8,623 nucleotides of DNA from positions 1 to 8,623 of the forward strand of contig JAQUTB010000053.1 of the NCBI GenBank assembly GCA_028709985.1, read 5' to 3'. This document shows, in pieces, positions 1 through 6,405 of the stretch. Every line of letters begins with the position of its first letter. The first letter of the stretch is position 1. The position numbers and the translations under genes are program-made. This DNA comes from Dethiosulfovibrio sp. (GTDB lineage Bacteria; Synergistota; Synergistia; Synergistales; Dethiosulfovibrionaceae). The notes beneath the pieces were generated by a model, which searched no databases, was not told the origin of the DNA, and worked only from the letters and a program-made list of their open reading frames with translations.

Positions 1-733
1 ACAGTTTTTGCTCCGACGCCAGCAAATTGAGCTGAGACTCTTTGCTATGCTCTTCCAGGAAGAGCCTCTGCTGGGATGCCTGGCTGAAGGCCAGGCTCTG
101 CATGATAGTCTGGAGTTGTTCCACATAGCTGTTGGCTATTGCCGCCGCCAGGTCCGGCGACGTGTCGGAGACGGAGATGGTTATTATGCTGCTCTTTGCG
201 TCGGCGGTGGCGGAGGTCGCATCGGAGAGTTCTCGTCTGATGTCGGTCTTGAGTATCTTTTTGCCCTCTCCCTCTCCGTCACCTTCAGGTGACAGGGCTT
301 TCATTAGGGGGGAGATTATGTTTCCCAGGGCCTCTTTTACCGTCTCCACCGCCGGGTGAGATGGCTCGGGTTGTCGGTTCATCAGGTCGAACTGGTCTAT
401 CACTTTGTCAAGGACAGGGCGGCTTTTGGTTATGGCCACCAGGAGGTCGCTGGGGGTTTTTACCCCCATCATCCCCGCTGCGAAGTCGGGAACCCCCATC
501 TGGGCCAGTGCCGCCATGGTCCCTGATCCTCCGCTTTGAGGGGGGATCACCTGGGTGTCCGCCCTGTAGATAGGGGTGGCGACCAGTGCGTAGGCTATGG
601 ACAGCAGGGCGAAGACCGTGGTGGTCTTTATTATAAACCCCTTCCTCCTGGCTAGAACCAGGAGGAGGTCTAGGAGGTCTATTTCGTCCTCGTCGTAGTA
701 GGGGTCCTGTCTTTCTATGGGCTTGTCTTCCAT
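1..733 (-). CDS. Wzz/GumC-type polysaccharide chain-length determinant protein (3' end beyond window)
   Basis: Reading from ATG at 733 towards position 1 gives 244 open codons with no stop, so the C-terminal part lies outside the window. The N-terminus is acidic and cytoplasmic (MEDKPIERQDPYYDEDEIDL). It is followed by basic residues (ARRK, about 28-31) and one hydrophobic segment at about 33-53. Then comes a periplasmic region starting with TPIYRAD, the usual order in Wzz/Wzc/GumC co-polymerases. Around residues 90-110 a segment 'LLVAITKSRPVLDKVIDQF' matches the family's typical SR-x-VL region. The visible end is Gln/Glu/Ser-rich and probably begins the periplasmic coiled coil. Such proteins sit in the inner membrane and set polymer length, often working with the outer-membrane export protein. 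The upstream SLBB gene ends 14 bases before this ATG, with AGAGG as ribosome binding site, so the two form an operon. Whether a C-terminal tyrosine-kinase domain (Wzc/Etk type) follows cannot be seen. Confidence 0.88.
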   Translation of the reverse strand, partial: MEDKPIERQDPYYDEDEIDLLDLLLVLARRKGFIIKTTTVFALLSIAYALVATPIYRADTQVIPPQSGGSGTMAALAQMGVPDFAAGMMGVKTPSDLLVAITKSRPVLDKVIDQFDLMNRQPEPSHPAVETVKEALGNIISPLMKALSPEGDGEGEGKKILKTDIRRELSDATSATADAKSSIITISVSDTSPDLAAAIANSYVEQLQTIMQSLAFSQASQQRLFLEEHSKESQLNLLASEQKL

Positions 734-747
734 TCGAGCTGTCCTCT

Positions 748-2916
748 CTATTTGTTGATAGTGTTGTCTATGAGGGCTATGGACAGGGCGGTTTTTGAGA
801 TCATGTCTATAAGGTCTTTGGTCTGTCTCGCCCCTATGCCGCTCATTATCTTCTGCGGAACCACTATGGCGTCCCCTTCTTCCACTATGGCGGGCCTGTT
901 TTTGAAGTAGGCCTGGACCGTGCTGCCGTCGGCTCTCAGGATGTAGGTCTTTTTCCAGTTGGCGTAGGTGGCGTAGCCTCCCGCCTGTTTTACGTAGGTG
1001 CTGAAGGGCTGGTTGGGCCTGTATATGAGGCTGGTCGCCCTCTGGACCATCCCCAGCACGTGGACGGTGTTAGGTCTGGTGGGAATTATCAGCTTATCTC
1101 CCTCCACCATCTCTATGTCGTATGGCGTGGATTTGAGCATGGCCACGGTATCGGGCAACTTTATCACTATTCGTCCTGTTGCCCTGAGTCCTTGGACGCT
1201 TTTAAGGAAGTCGTTTTGCATCTGTATCTGGCTTTGCGCTGCGTTTGCCGTGTCGGAGTTGCTGGCGCTGTTCATGGCGCTCATGGCTGTCATAGAGAGC
1301 TCTTGCCTCAGCCTGGCGACGGTTTCGTCTATGTGTTCCTGTTGCCTTTTTTTCTCGCTTTCCCTGGTGAAGATGGCTCCTCTTCTGAAGGCTTTGGACG
1401 TGAAGCCTCCCGCCCTTTCAAGGACGCTGGAGAGGGTTTCCCCTTTTTTGATGGTGTAGGTTCCCGGGTAGACCACCTCGCCCTGGATGTTGACGGTTCT
1501 GTAGAGGTCCCATTCGGGAACGTTTCTTATGAATATGTAGTCGTTTATCTGGAGGGGGATGTTGTCCTGTATCGAGCCCTCCAGGGCTTTCTTGACGTTT
1601 ACCTCTATGTGGTCTGTTATCGGTCCCTGCTGGGTGACTCTGACCCTGGTGATCTCCGCCCTGTCCGAGGCCATGTAGAGGATTCCACCGGCCCTGCGAA
1701 TTACGTCCGCCAGTTTGGTGGAGCCCGCGTCTATGGCGAACTGTCCCGGTTGGGCCACCGCTCCTGTTATGTTGATCATCGCCTGGGCCACAGGGACCGG
1801 GTAGATCCGCACTAGGTCGCCGTTTTGGAGGACTATGCCTCCCTGGGCTTTAGGGTCTAGGTTGACTATGTCTCCCTCAAAGGTGATACGCCTTTGGTTG
1901 TCCTGAAACCTCTCTATCTGCACCCTGCCTTTGTAGGCCCTCTGGGTGAGCCCTCCTGCCATGTGGATCAGCTCCGAGAGGGAGATAGAGTCGCCTTTCA
2001 TCTCGTAGACCGCCGGGGTTCTGATGTCTCCCGTTATGGCCGCTAGCTTGCCTACCGTCGGTATGAAGAGGACGTCTCCTGCCATGACTCGGACGTCGTT
2101 GGCTTTGTTGCCGTGCATGAGCAGGTCGTAGGCGTCGAAGGTGGTGATCACCTTGCCGCCCCGCTTGAGCTGGATCTTTCTCATGGAGCCCGATTCCGAC
2201 GGCCCTCCCGAGGCGAGGAGGACGTTCATCACCGTGGAGAGGGACGATACGGTGTAGGCCCCTGGCCTTCTGGCGTTGCCTGTGACGTAGACCGTCATAG
2301 AGTGGAGCCTGCCCATGGTGACGTTTATGTCGAAGTCGTTTAAGAACCTGGCGTAGGCCTTCTCTATGGCCTTTTGGAGCTGGCCGAAGGTGAGCCCCGC
2401 CGCTCCCACCACCCCTGCGACAGGCAGGGAGACCGAGCCGTTTCGGTCTACGGTGACGGAGAAGTGTCTTTCCTCGAGGCCCCAGACCGATATTCTTATC
2501 TCGTCTCCCGGTCCGACGACGTAGTCCGGCCCGACTGGCACGTCCTGGACCGGTGCGAAGGTGGAGGGGGTTCCCTCAAAAAACTCCGCTCCGTATCTTT
2601 TGAGCCTTGTGGTGTGTTTGTTTTGGTCTCCCCCCTCGAGGAAGTCGTCCGGGAGTTTTAGTTTTTTATCGGCAGATGCTTCCTGTCGGTCCAAAACGAA
2701 GTCCTGTTGGTATTGGGATTGTCCGTCAGGTTGTTCTTGCGGAGCCTCCATAGAGGATTCCATAGGAGCTTCCGCAGGGGCCATATTTGGAGCCGCCAGT
2801 GACTGTAATTGGGCTATGTTTGCCCCCTGTTCCGCAAATGATGCGGAGGCCATGAATGTCGCTAGTGCTATTATGGACGCAGCTACTATTTTTTTTGCCG
2901 TGTTTTTTTGTTTCAC
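748..2916 (-). CDS. SLBB-domain polysaccharide export protein, Wza/KpsD-like, 722 aa
   Basis: This is a secreted or outer-membrane polysaccharide export protein. The GTG start at 2916 is chosen because GGAGGG lies 8 bases upstream and because translation from it gives a textbook signal peptide: KQKNTAKK, a hydrophobic core, then ASFA|EQ at about residue 28. The frame stays open to 3006, but those codons overlap a good promoter. After an Ala/Pro/Gln/Glu-rich spacer (about 30-125), the Poly_export domain starts at YVVGPGDEIRISVWG (about 132). At least five SLBB-like repeats follow; their characteristic turns read VTGNARRPGAY, ITGDIRTPAVY, ITGAVAQPGQF, IQGEVVYPGTY and VLGMVQRATS. A charged, Ala/Ser/Gln-rich insertion lies before the last repeat. 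There is no lipobox Cys and no Cys anywhere in the mature protein, unlike lipoprotein Wza and more like KpsD. It is also about twice the length of Wza. It shares an operon with the Wzz-type gene. Export is inferred; the transported polymer is unknown. Confidence 0.92.
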   Translation of the reverse strand: MKQKNTAKKIVAASIIALATFMASASFAEQGANIAQLQSLAAPNMAPAEAPMESSMEAPQEQPDGQSQYQQDFVLDRQEASADKKLKLPDDFLEGGDQNKHTTRLKRYGAEFFEGTPSTFAPVQDVPVGPDYVVGPGDEIRISVWGLEERHFSVTVDRNGSVSLPVAGVVGAAGLTFGQLQKAIEKAYARFLNDFDINVTMGRLHSMTVYVTGNARRPGAYTVSSLSTVMNVLLASGGPSESGSMRKIQLKRGGKVITTFDAYDLLMHGNKANDVRVMAGDVLFIPTVGKLAAITGDIRTPAVYEMKGDSISLSELIHMAGGLTQRAYKGRVQIERFQDNQRRITFEGDIVNLDPKAQGGIVLQNGDLVRIYPVPVAQAMINITGAVAQPGQFAIDAGSTKLADVIRRAGGILYMASDRAEITRVRVTQQGPITDHIEVNVKKALEGSIQDNIPLQINDYIFIRNVPEWDLYRTVNIQGEVVYPGTYTIKKGETLSSVLERAGGFTSKAFRRGAIFTRESEKKRQQEHIDETVARLRQELSMTAMSAMNSASNSDTANAAQSQIQMQNDFLKSVQGLRATGRIVIKLPDTVAMLKSTPYDIEMVEGDKLIIPTRPNTVHVLGMVQRATSLIYRPNQPFSTYVKQAGGYATYANWKKTYILRADGSTVQAYFKNRPAIVEEGDAIVVPQKIMSGIGARQTKDLIDMISKTALSIALIDNTINK

Positions 2917-2924
2917 GAGGCTAT

Positions 2925-2930
2925 CCCTCC
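2925..2930 (-). promoter_or_regulatory. Ribosome binding site of the SLBB export gene
   Basis: On the minus strand GGAGGG is followed by ATAGCCTC and then GTG at 2916, so the spacing is 8 bases. No comparable site precedes the in-frame ATG at 2994 or GTG at 3006. This site decides the start. Confidence 0.8.
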
Positions 2931-2976
2931 AGGGTGTATTTTTTGCTATTCTACTCTTTTTCAAAGTGACGATCCG

Positions 2977-3005
2977 ATTATATGCCCTATCCATGCAGAT
3001 TTCCA
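2977..3005 (-). promoter_or_regulatory. Sigma70-like promoter of the SLBB/Wzz operon
   Basis: On the minus strand TGGAAA (3005-3000, 4 of 6 to consensus) and a perfect TATAAT (2982-2977) are separated by exactly 17 bases. The predicted transcription start is near 2970, giving a leader of about 54 bases before the GTG at 2916. A-rich tracts upstream (minus-strand A-runs at 3030-3038 and 3047-3053) could act as UP elements. The in-frame ATG at 2994 sits inside the promoter spacer and would not be in the mRNA. Confidence 0.65.
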
Positions 3006-3060
3006 CAGTAGTTTAGGGATACACTTTCGTTTTTTTTTCTGTGACGTTTTTTTATGCTGT

Positions 3061-3094
3061 ACCCCTTGATATTGGGGTCGGAACAGGGTATATT
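3061..3094 (+). promoter_or_regulatory. Sigma70-like promoter of the Pro-Thr protein gene, with an inverted repeat around its -35
   Basis: TTGATA (3066-3071) and TATATT (3089-3094) are separated by 17 bases, and each matches consensus at 5 of 6 positions. A 7-T tract at 3047-3053 lies where an UP element would. The -35 hexamer is framed by a 5-bp inverted repeat, ACCCC (3061-3065) and GGGGT (3074-3078), a plausible operator. The predicted start near 3101 leaves an untranslated leader of about 177 bases before the ATG at 3278. The promoter diverges from that of the SLBB operon; the two predicted start sites are about 130 bases apart. Confidence 0.6.
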
Positions 3095-3140
3095 CTAATC
3101 ATCGCGTCGTTTTAGTTGTTTTAACAGAACCTTGATGCAC

Positions 3141-3230
3141 AGGGAGATTGCTCGTCCGTATCCCGGCTCCTTTTGGGATATTTAAGCGAGAAGCTCCCTC
3201 ATGTGGTAGAATTTGGTCTGCATGGGGAGC
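3141..3230 (+). promoter_or_regulatory. Structured 5' leader with two mutually exclusive hairpins (candidate RNA switch or attenuator)
   Basis: Hairpin 1 is long and imperfect: AGGGAG (3141-3146) pairs with CTCCCT (3194-3199), CTCGT (3151-3155) with GCGAG (3186-3190), and GTATCCC (3158-3164) with GGGATAT (3175-3181), around a 10-base loop. Hairpin 2 pairs GCTCCC (3193-3198) with GGGAGC (3225-3230) and CATG (3200-3203) with CATG (3221-3224), with T3199 bulged and a 17-base loop. The two compete for CTCCC at 3194-3198, so only one can form. A U-rich stretch (TTGTTTT, 3234-3240) follows hairpin 2, which might therefore work as a weak terminator. Pairings were found by eye. No known riboswitch class is recognised, and a regulatory role is inferred. 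Confidence 0.45.
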
Positions 3231-3263
3231 ACGTTGTTTTAGGTGAGAAAGTATATTTTGTAT

Positions 3264-3270
3264 GGAGGTG
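3264..3270 (+). promoter_or_regulatory. Ribosome binding site of the Pro-Thr protein gene
   Basis: GGAGGTG lies 7 bases before ATG at 3278. It supports that start over the ATG at 3173, which would add 35 non-signal residues read from the structured leader. Confidence 0.8.
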
Positions 3271-3277
3271 TTGTTGT

Positions 3278-4096
3278 ATGAAGAAGTTTTTGTTGATATT
3301 GTTGTCTCTGGCTATGGTAATCTCCATGGCTGGGGCGGTTTTAGCGGTCGATCCTCACGATCCTCACGATCCGGTCCCGACCCCAACTCCGACCCCGACG
3401 CCCACTCCGACCCCGACGCCCACTCCGACCCCGACGCCCACTCCGACGCCCACTCCGACCCCTCAGGAAGAGGTCATAGTGATCAAGTCGTCGGACGTCA
3501 CGGTTGATCCGTCCCTTCCTGCCAACTCGGTGATCGTCGTTTTCGACGAGATGTCTCAGACATCTGTAGACCTTAAGGCGAAGATCGACGCGCTGAGCAG
3601 TGATGGCGGTTTCACCGTAGGTAACATCGTAATAACCGGTGGCATCAGCGACGATCAGCAGTACGACACGATCAAGGCTAGGACCATAGTTCCCCTGTCT
3701 GTGGATGTAGCTGCTATATCTGCGGATGTCGACAAGATAGTCATCACCATCTCCATGAAGGCCAGCGACTTTAAAGATCCTAGCTTGGCTATTGGTCTCC
3801 TCAGGGCCCACAAGGACGGATCCGTGGTGGTAGGTACCGAGACCGTGGCTGTAGAGAAGGACAAGTGGTACAGCCGTCCAGTTATCGAGGCCGCGTTCAA
3901 CGCCGCTGGCGATAAGCTTACCATCACCATCCATGGCTTCAGGAACTTCTTCTCCAAGGCCGACCTCGTCATAGCTGAGTTTACGGTTAAAGATAAGCCG
4001 GTTACTCCCACTAGCGATGGTGGTGGCGGATGCAACGTGGGCTTTGCCCCTCTGGCCCTGCTTCTTGCCGCTCCTCTTTTCTTCCTCAAGAAGTAG
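3278..4096 (+). CDS. Secreted Pro-Thr repeat protein with Synergist-CTERM sorting tail, 272 aa
   Basis: The ATG at 3278 follows a strong ribosome binding site and opens with a clear signal peptide: MKK, a Leu/Ile/Val core, then AVLA|VD, cleaved after residue 23. A short DPHDPHDP stretch leads into 14 Pro-Thr pairs plus a final Pro (residues 34-62), probably an extended and possibly glycosylated linker. Residues of about 64-245 form one domain rich in Asp, Val, Ile and Lys, likely beta-rich, which I do not recognise. The tail reads SDGGGGCNVGFAP, then a hydrophobic run, then LKK. This is the layout of the Synergist-CTERM sorting signal, in which a Gly-rich Cys motif precedes a membrane segment and basic end. 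The protein is therefore probably exported, processed at the tail and anchored at the surface. It is transcribed away from the export operon and lies just upstream of the YjbH-like gene, which suggests a role with the exopolysaccharide; its molecular function is unknown. Confidence 0.85.
   Translation: MKKFLLILLSLAMVISMAGAVLAVDPHDPHDPVPTPTPTPTPTPTPTPTPTPTPTPTPTPTPQEEVIVIKSSDVTVDPSLPANSVIVVFDEMSQTSVDLKAKIDALSSDGGFTVGNIVITGGISDDQQYDTIKARTIVPLSVDVAAISADVDKIVITISMKASDFKDPSLAIGLLRAHKDGSVVVGTETVAVEKDKWYSRPVIEAAFNAAGDKLTITIHGFRNFFSKADLVIAEFTVKDKPVTPTSDGGGGCNVGFAPLALLLAAPLFFLKK
3377..3463 (+). repeat. In-frame tandem repeat encoding (Pro-Thr)14-Pro
   Basis: A run of 29 codons alternates Pro and Thr. 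At DNA level there is an 18-base periodicity: CCGACGCCCACTCCGACC occurs at 3395-3412 and 3413-3430, and a third, partial copy starts at 3431. Both 6-base and 18-base steps keep the frame, so slippage would change linker length without breaking the gene. Confidence 0.85.
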
Positions 4097-4120
4097 TTTC
4101 ATCCTAAGAATCGCCTAAAG

Positions 4121-4146
4121 AAAGCCCCCCAAGTGGGGGCTTTTTT
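4121..4146 (+). terminator. Rho-independent terminator after the Pro-Thr protein gene
   Basis: A 9-bp perfect stem, AAAGCCCCC (4121-4129) with GGGGGCTTT (4135-4143), has a 5-base loop CAAGT and runs into six T in total (4141-4146). It lies 24 bases after the stop codon. It contains the in-frame ATG at 4133, which argues against that ATG as the start of the next gene. Confidence 0.88.
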
Positions 4147-4177
4147 GGTATCCTTATGCCAACATAGCTTTATTTTT

Positions 4178-4183
4178 GGGAGG
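4178..4183 (+). promoter_or_regulatory. Ribosome binding site of the YjbH-like gene
   Basis: GGGAGG ends 6 bases before ATG at 4190 and selects that start, after which a signal peptide begins at once. No convincing promoter is seen between the terminator and this site, so expression may depend on read-through from upstream. Confidence 0.75.
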
Positions 4184-4189
4184 CCTTTT

Positions 4190-6358
4190 ATGTTGAGACG
4201 GGTTGTCGTGGTTTTTGCCCTGTGTTTTTGCGTCTTTTCGACCCCCGGGTGGGCTCTGTCCCCGTCCAACTGGGGAGGAACCGGCCTTTGGGAGTATCCA
4301 ACCGCCGAGGTTCCAGGGGACGGCAAGGGATGGTTTGGAAGGGGGAGAAACGATCCCTATTCTCCCTACTACTTCACCGTGGGGCTGTTGCCCTGGATGG
4401 AGTTCAACGTCAGGTTGACCGAGATGAGGAGCATCGTCATCCCGACCGAGGTCTGGGATTATTTCGTCGATAAGGCCATAGACCTCAAGTTTTTGCTCTA
4501 CAGTCAGGAGGGCTGGATTCCCAGCTTCGCCGTCGGTGCCACCGATATCTCAGGAACCAAGGTGACCGATTCTCAGTACGCTGTGGCTACGTGGAAGATG
4601 CAGGATTTTGCCTTTTCCATGGGATACGGCACAGACCGTCTTAACGGTTTTTTTGGAGGGGTCAGTTGGCAGGTTCTGGACTGGCTTGAGTTTAAGGCCG
4701 AGTACAGCCCTCTGGATTATTCCAGCGACAGGGTTTCAGGCAAGAGGGTATTGAAAGAAGATCCTTCCTCCAGCTTCAACTACGGCGTTGTGGCCACCTG
4801 GAACGACCTCAGCGTCTCCCTGAGCCATCAGAGGGGGGATCAGTGGTGCTGGAACTTTTCCTACGCCTTCGACGTCAACAAGCCCCTTTTCGGCGGCAGG
4901 AAGAGCCCCATCACCAAGCCCGAGGACGGCAAGGTTATAGCCTGGAGCGAGACCACCCCGGAGGATATGTCTTTGAACCTGGTGGAGGCCATAGGGAGTT
5001 CTATAGGTGTCAGGGACGTCAACGTTTTGGTGGGAGATAAGAGGGTCTTGATTGCCTATGAAAATATAGGCTATAGCTCTCAGGCAGAGGCCCTGACCAG
5101 GGTTATGGTTATGGCCTCCTGGCTTATCCCTTGGGACGCCGAGACCGTTTCTTTCGTTCCCAGGGTGAGAGGGGTTCCGGTCGTCAGGATCGATGTGCCA
5201 GGTTCTCAGCTTGGACTTATCCGGCTAGGGGAGCTTAACCGCCACGACGGCAGGTCCGCTAAGGTCCGTTGGGCCACTGGGAGCCGGTTTTCAGTGGACC
5301 CTGGGGAGGAGTGGTCCTTCTTCCGCAAGCCCGGCAAGACCCTTCACAAGGGACAAAATGACTTTAAGATTATGCTGACGGCGGACCTGAGGGTAGACCG
5401 CAAGACCACTAAGCCCTTCTTTATGTCCCGCTGGAGCGTGGACTACGTCTACGACTGGAGAAGCTCTCAGGGACTTGCGGCTCATCTGGATGTGAGGCAG
5501 CCTGTCTCCAACACCATCGATCAGTGGTTTGAGACCGAGGTTAACGACGAGACTCGGATATGGAAGGGCGTTTTGAGCTATATCCATCGCTTTGGCGATG
5601 GCATCTACGGTGTCGCTGAGGCGGGATGGCTGGACGATATGTGGTTTGGAGCAAACCTGTGGGGACGTTGGTATGGCGATGACGGATCCTGGTGGCTTGG
5701 GGGCCGTTATAGCATCGTCCACGAGAGGGATCCCTACAGCTTTGCCGGGTTGTCCGACGTTTTGCTGTGGATGTCCGTTCCCACTCCCTACGAGTATTGG
5801 GATGGCGAGTGGTTCTCCGCCTGGTTGCTTCAGGCTAACTACAACCTATCGCCTTACGACCTTGATATCACCTTTGAGTATGGGAGCTTCATCGATAACA
5901 GCGTCAACTACAATCGTGACGATATGGGCTATAACCTCCAGATGACCAGGAACTGGGACGATCTGGCCCTGGGGCTTTATTACAGGGTCACCGACTGTAA
6001 GATTCCCGGAGAGAGCTACACCAAGACCGGAGGGGTCGTGTCCATCCCAGCCGATGCGTGGTGGGGAACCGACAGCGCCCAGTACTGGAAGGAGGACATG
6101 AGGATAAACTCGGCCTGGATATACTATGGTGGCCGTCTGCCAGGGGCATGGAAGACCCCGGAGGACCTCCTCGGTCAGCTTAGGCCGGAGGTTCTGAGGC
6201 GAAACCTCTATGTGGCTCTGGACGATTACGGAAGGGCCCTGAGGGGCAAGGAAGGCTTTCACGACGCCACTTTGAGGGTCCACAGCCTCTATGACTACGT
6301 GACAGGGTCATATCGGGTGAAGCAAGATCTGGCTGAGTCTGGGGTTAAAGTAGAATAG
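4190..6358 (+). CDS. YjbH/GfcD-family exopolysaccharide outer-membrane protein, 722 aa
   Basis: The N-terminus is a signal peptide: MLRR, a Val/Phe/Leu/Cys core, then PGWA|LS, cleaved near residue 22. Directly after it, NWGGTGLWEYPTAEVPGDGKG (27-47) matches the family's opening motif, in which a G-x-TGL segment is followed by PTA and a Gly/Asp turn. The rest is rich in Trp, Tyr, Asp and Gly in alternating patterns (for example VDYVYDWRSSQ and LWGRWYGDDGSWWLGGRYS), as expected of beta-barrel strands. The length is close to that of E. coli YjbH (about 700 residues). Family members are outer-membrane proteins of exopolysaccharide or group 4 capsule operons (yjbEFGH, gfcABCDE), and their exact biochemical role is unsettled. 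The chain ends in Lys-Val-Glu, not an aromatic residue, so the last strand is probably internal. The ATG at 4133 is rejected because it lies in a terminator. No YjbF- or YjbG-like partner is seen here. The family assignment rests on motif recognition, not on a search. Confidence 0.82.
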   Translation: MLRRVVVVFALCFCVFSTPGWALSPSNWGGTGLWEYPTAEVPGDGKGWFGRGRNDPYSPYYFTVGLLPWMEFNVRLTEMRSIVIPTEVWDYFVDKAIDLKFLLYSQEGWIPSFAVGATDISGTKVTDSQYAVATWKMQDFAFSMGYGTDRLNGFFGGVSWQVLDWLEFKAEYSPLDYSSDRVSGKRVLKEDPSSSFNYGVVATWNDLSVSLSHQRGDQWCWNFSYAFDVNKPLFGGRKSPITKPEDGKVIAWSETTPEDMSLNLVEAIGSSIGVRDVNVLVGDKRVLIAYENIGYSSQAEALTRVMVMASWLIPWDAETVSFVPRVRGVPVVRIDVPGSQLGLIRLGELNRHDGRSAKVRWATGSRFSVDPGEEWSFFRKPGKTLHKGQNDFKIMLTADLRVDRKTTKPFFMSRWSVDYVYDWRSSQGLAAHLDVRQPVSNTIDQWFETEVNDETRIWKGVLSYIHRFGDGIYGVAEAGWLDDMWFGANLWGRWYGDDGSWWLGGRYSIVHERDPYSFAGLSDVLLWMSVPTPYEYWDGEWFSAWLLQANYNLSPYDLDITFEYGSFIDNSVNYNRDDMGYNLQMTRNWDDLALGLYYRVTDCKIPGESYTKTGGVVSIPADAWWGTDSAQYWKEDMRINSAWIYYGGRLPGAWKTPEDLLGQLRPEVLRRNLYVALDDYGRALRGKEGFHDATLRVHSLYDYVTGSYRVKQDLAESGVKVE

Positions 6359-6367
6359 AAAAACCTA

Positions 6368-6397
6368 AAGACACAGGGCCTTTTTGCTCTGTGTCTT
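6368..6397 (+). terminator. Hairpin after the YjbH-like gene (possible terminator lacking a U-tract)
   Basis: AAGACACAGGGC (6368-6379) pairs with GCTCTGTGTCTT (6386-6397): 12 bp with one G-T wobble and a 6-base loop CTTTTT. It begins 9 bases after the stop codon, where a terminator belongs. The downstream bases CAGATTTAA are only weakly T-rich. On the opposite strand the stem is followed by TTTTT a few bases on, so it could also act in that direction. Confidence 0.55.
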
Positions 6398-6405
6398 CAG
6401 ATTTA

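Noticed and set aside
8..573. Several short plus-strand open frames at the left edge
   Set aside because: They lie antisense to the Wzz-type gene, whose minus-strand frame is open throughout.
1060..1815. 251-codon plus-strand open frame
   Set aside because: It lies wholly antisense to the SLBB export gene, whose repeats are unmistakable. Its translation has no recognisable pattern.
3130..3200. Possible cyclic-di-GMP-I (GEMM) riboswitch, suggested by GCACAGGG in the leader
   Set aside because: The conserved GEMM core, the tetraloop and the receptor sequences are not present, and the match is a few bases only.
3341..4102. 253-codon open frame on the minus strand opposite the Pro-Thr gene, with Arg/Gly/Ser repeats
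   Set aside because: It is the antisense reading of the Pro-Thr repeat and its domain, with no ribosome binding site. The plus-strand gene has a signal peptide, a ribosome binding site, a CTERM tail and a terminator.
4145..4174. Promoter for the YjbH-like gene (TTGGTA and TTTATT)
   Set aside because: Both boxes match only 4 of 6 with an 18-base spacer, and the implied start site would fall on the ribosome binding site.
748..6358. The SLBB protein and the YjbH-like protein are both exactly 722 residues
   Set aside because: They share no sequence resemblance, and the equal length is a coincidence of the chosen starts.
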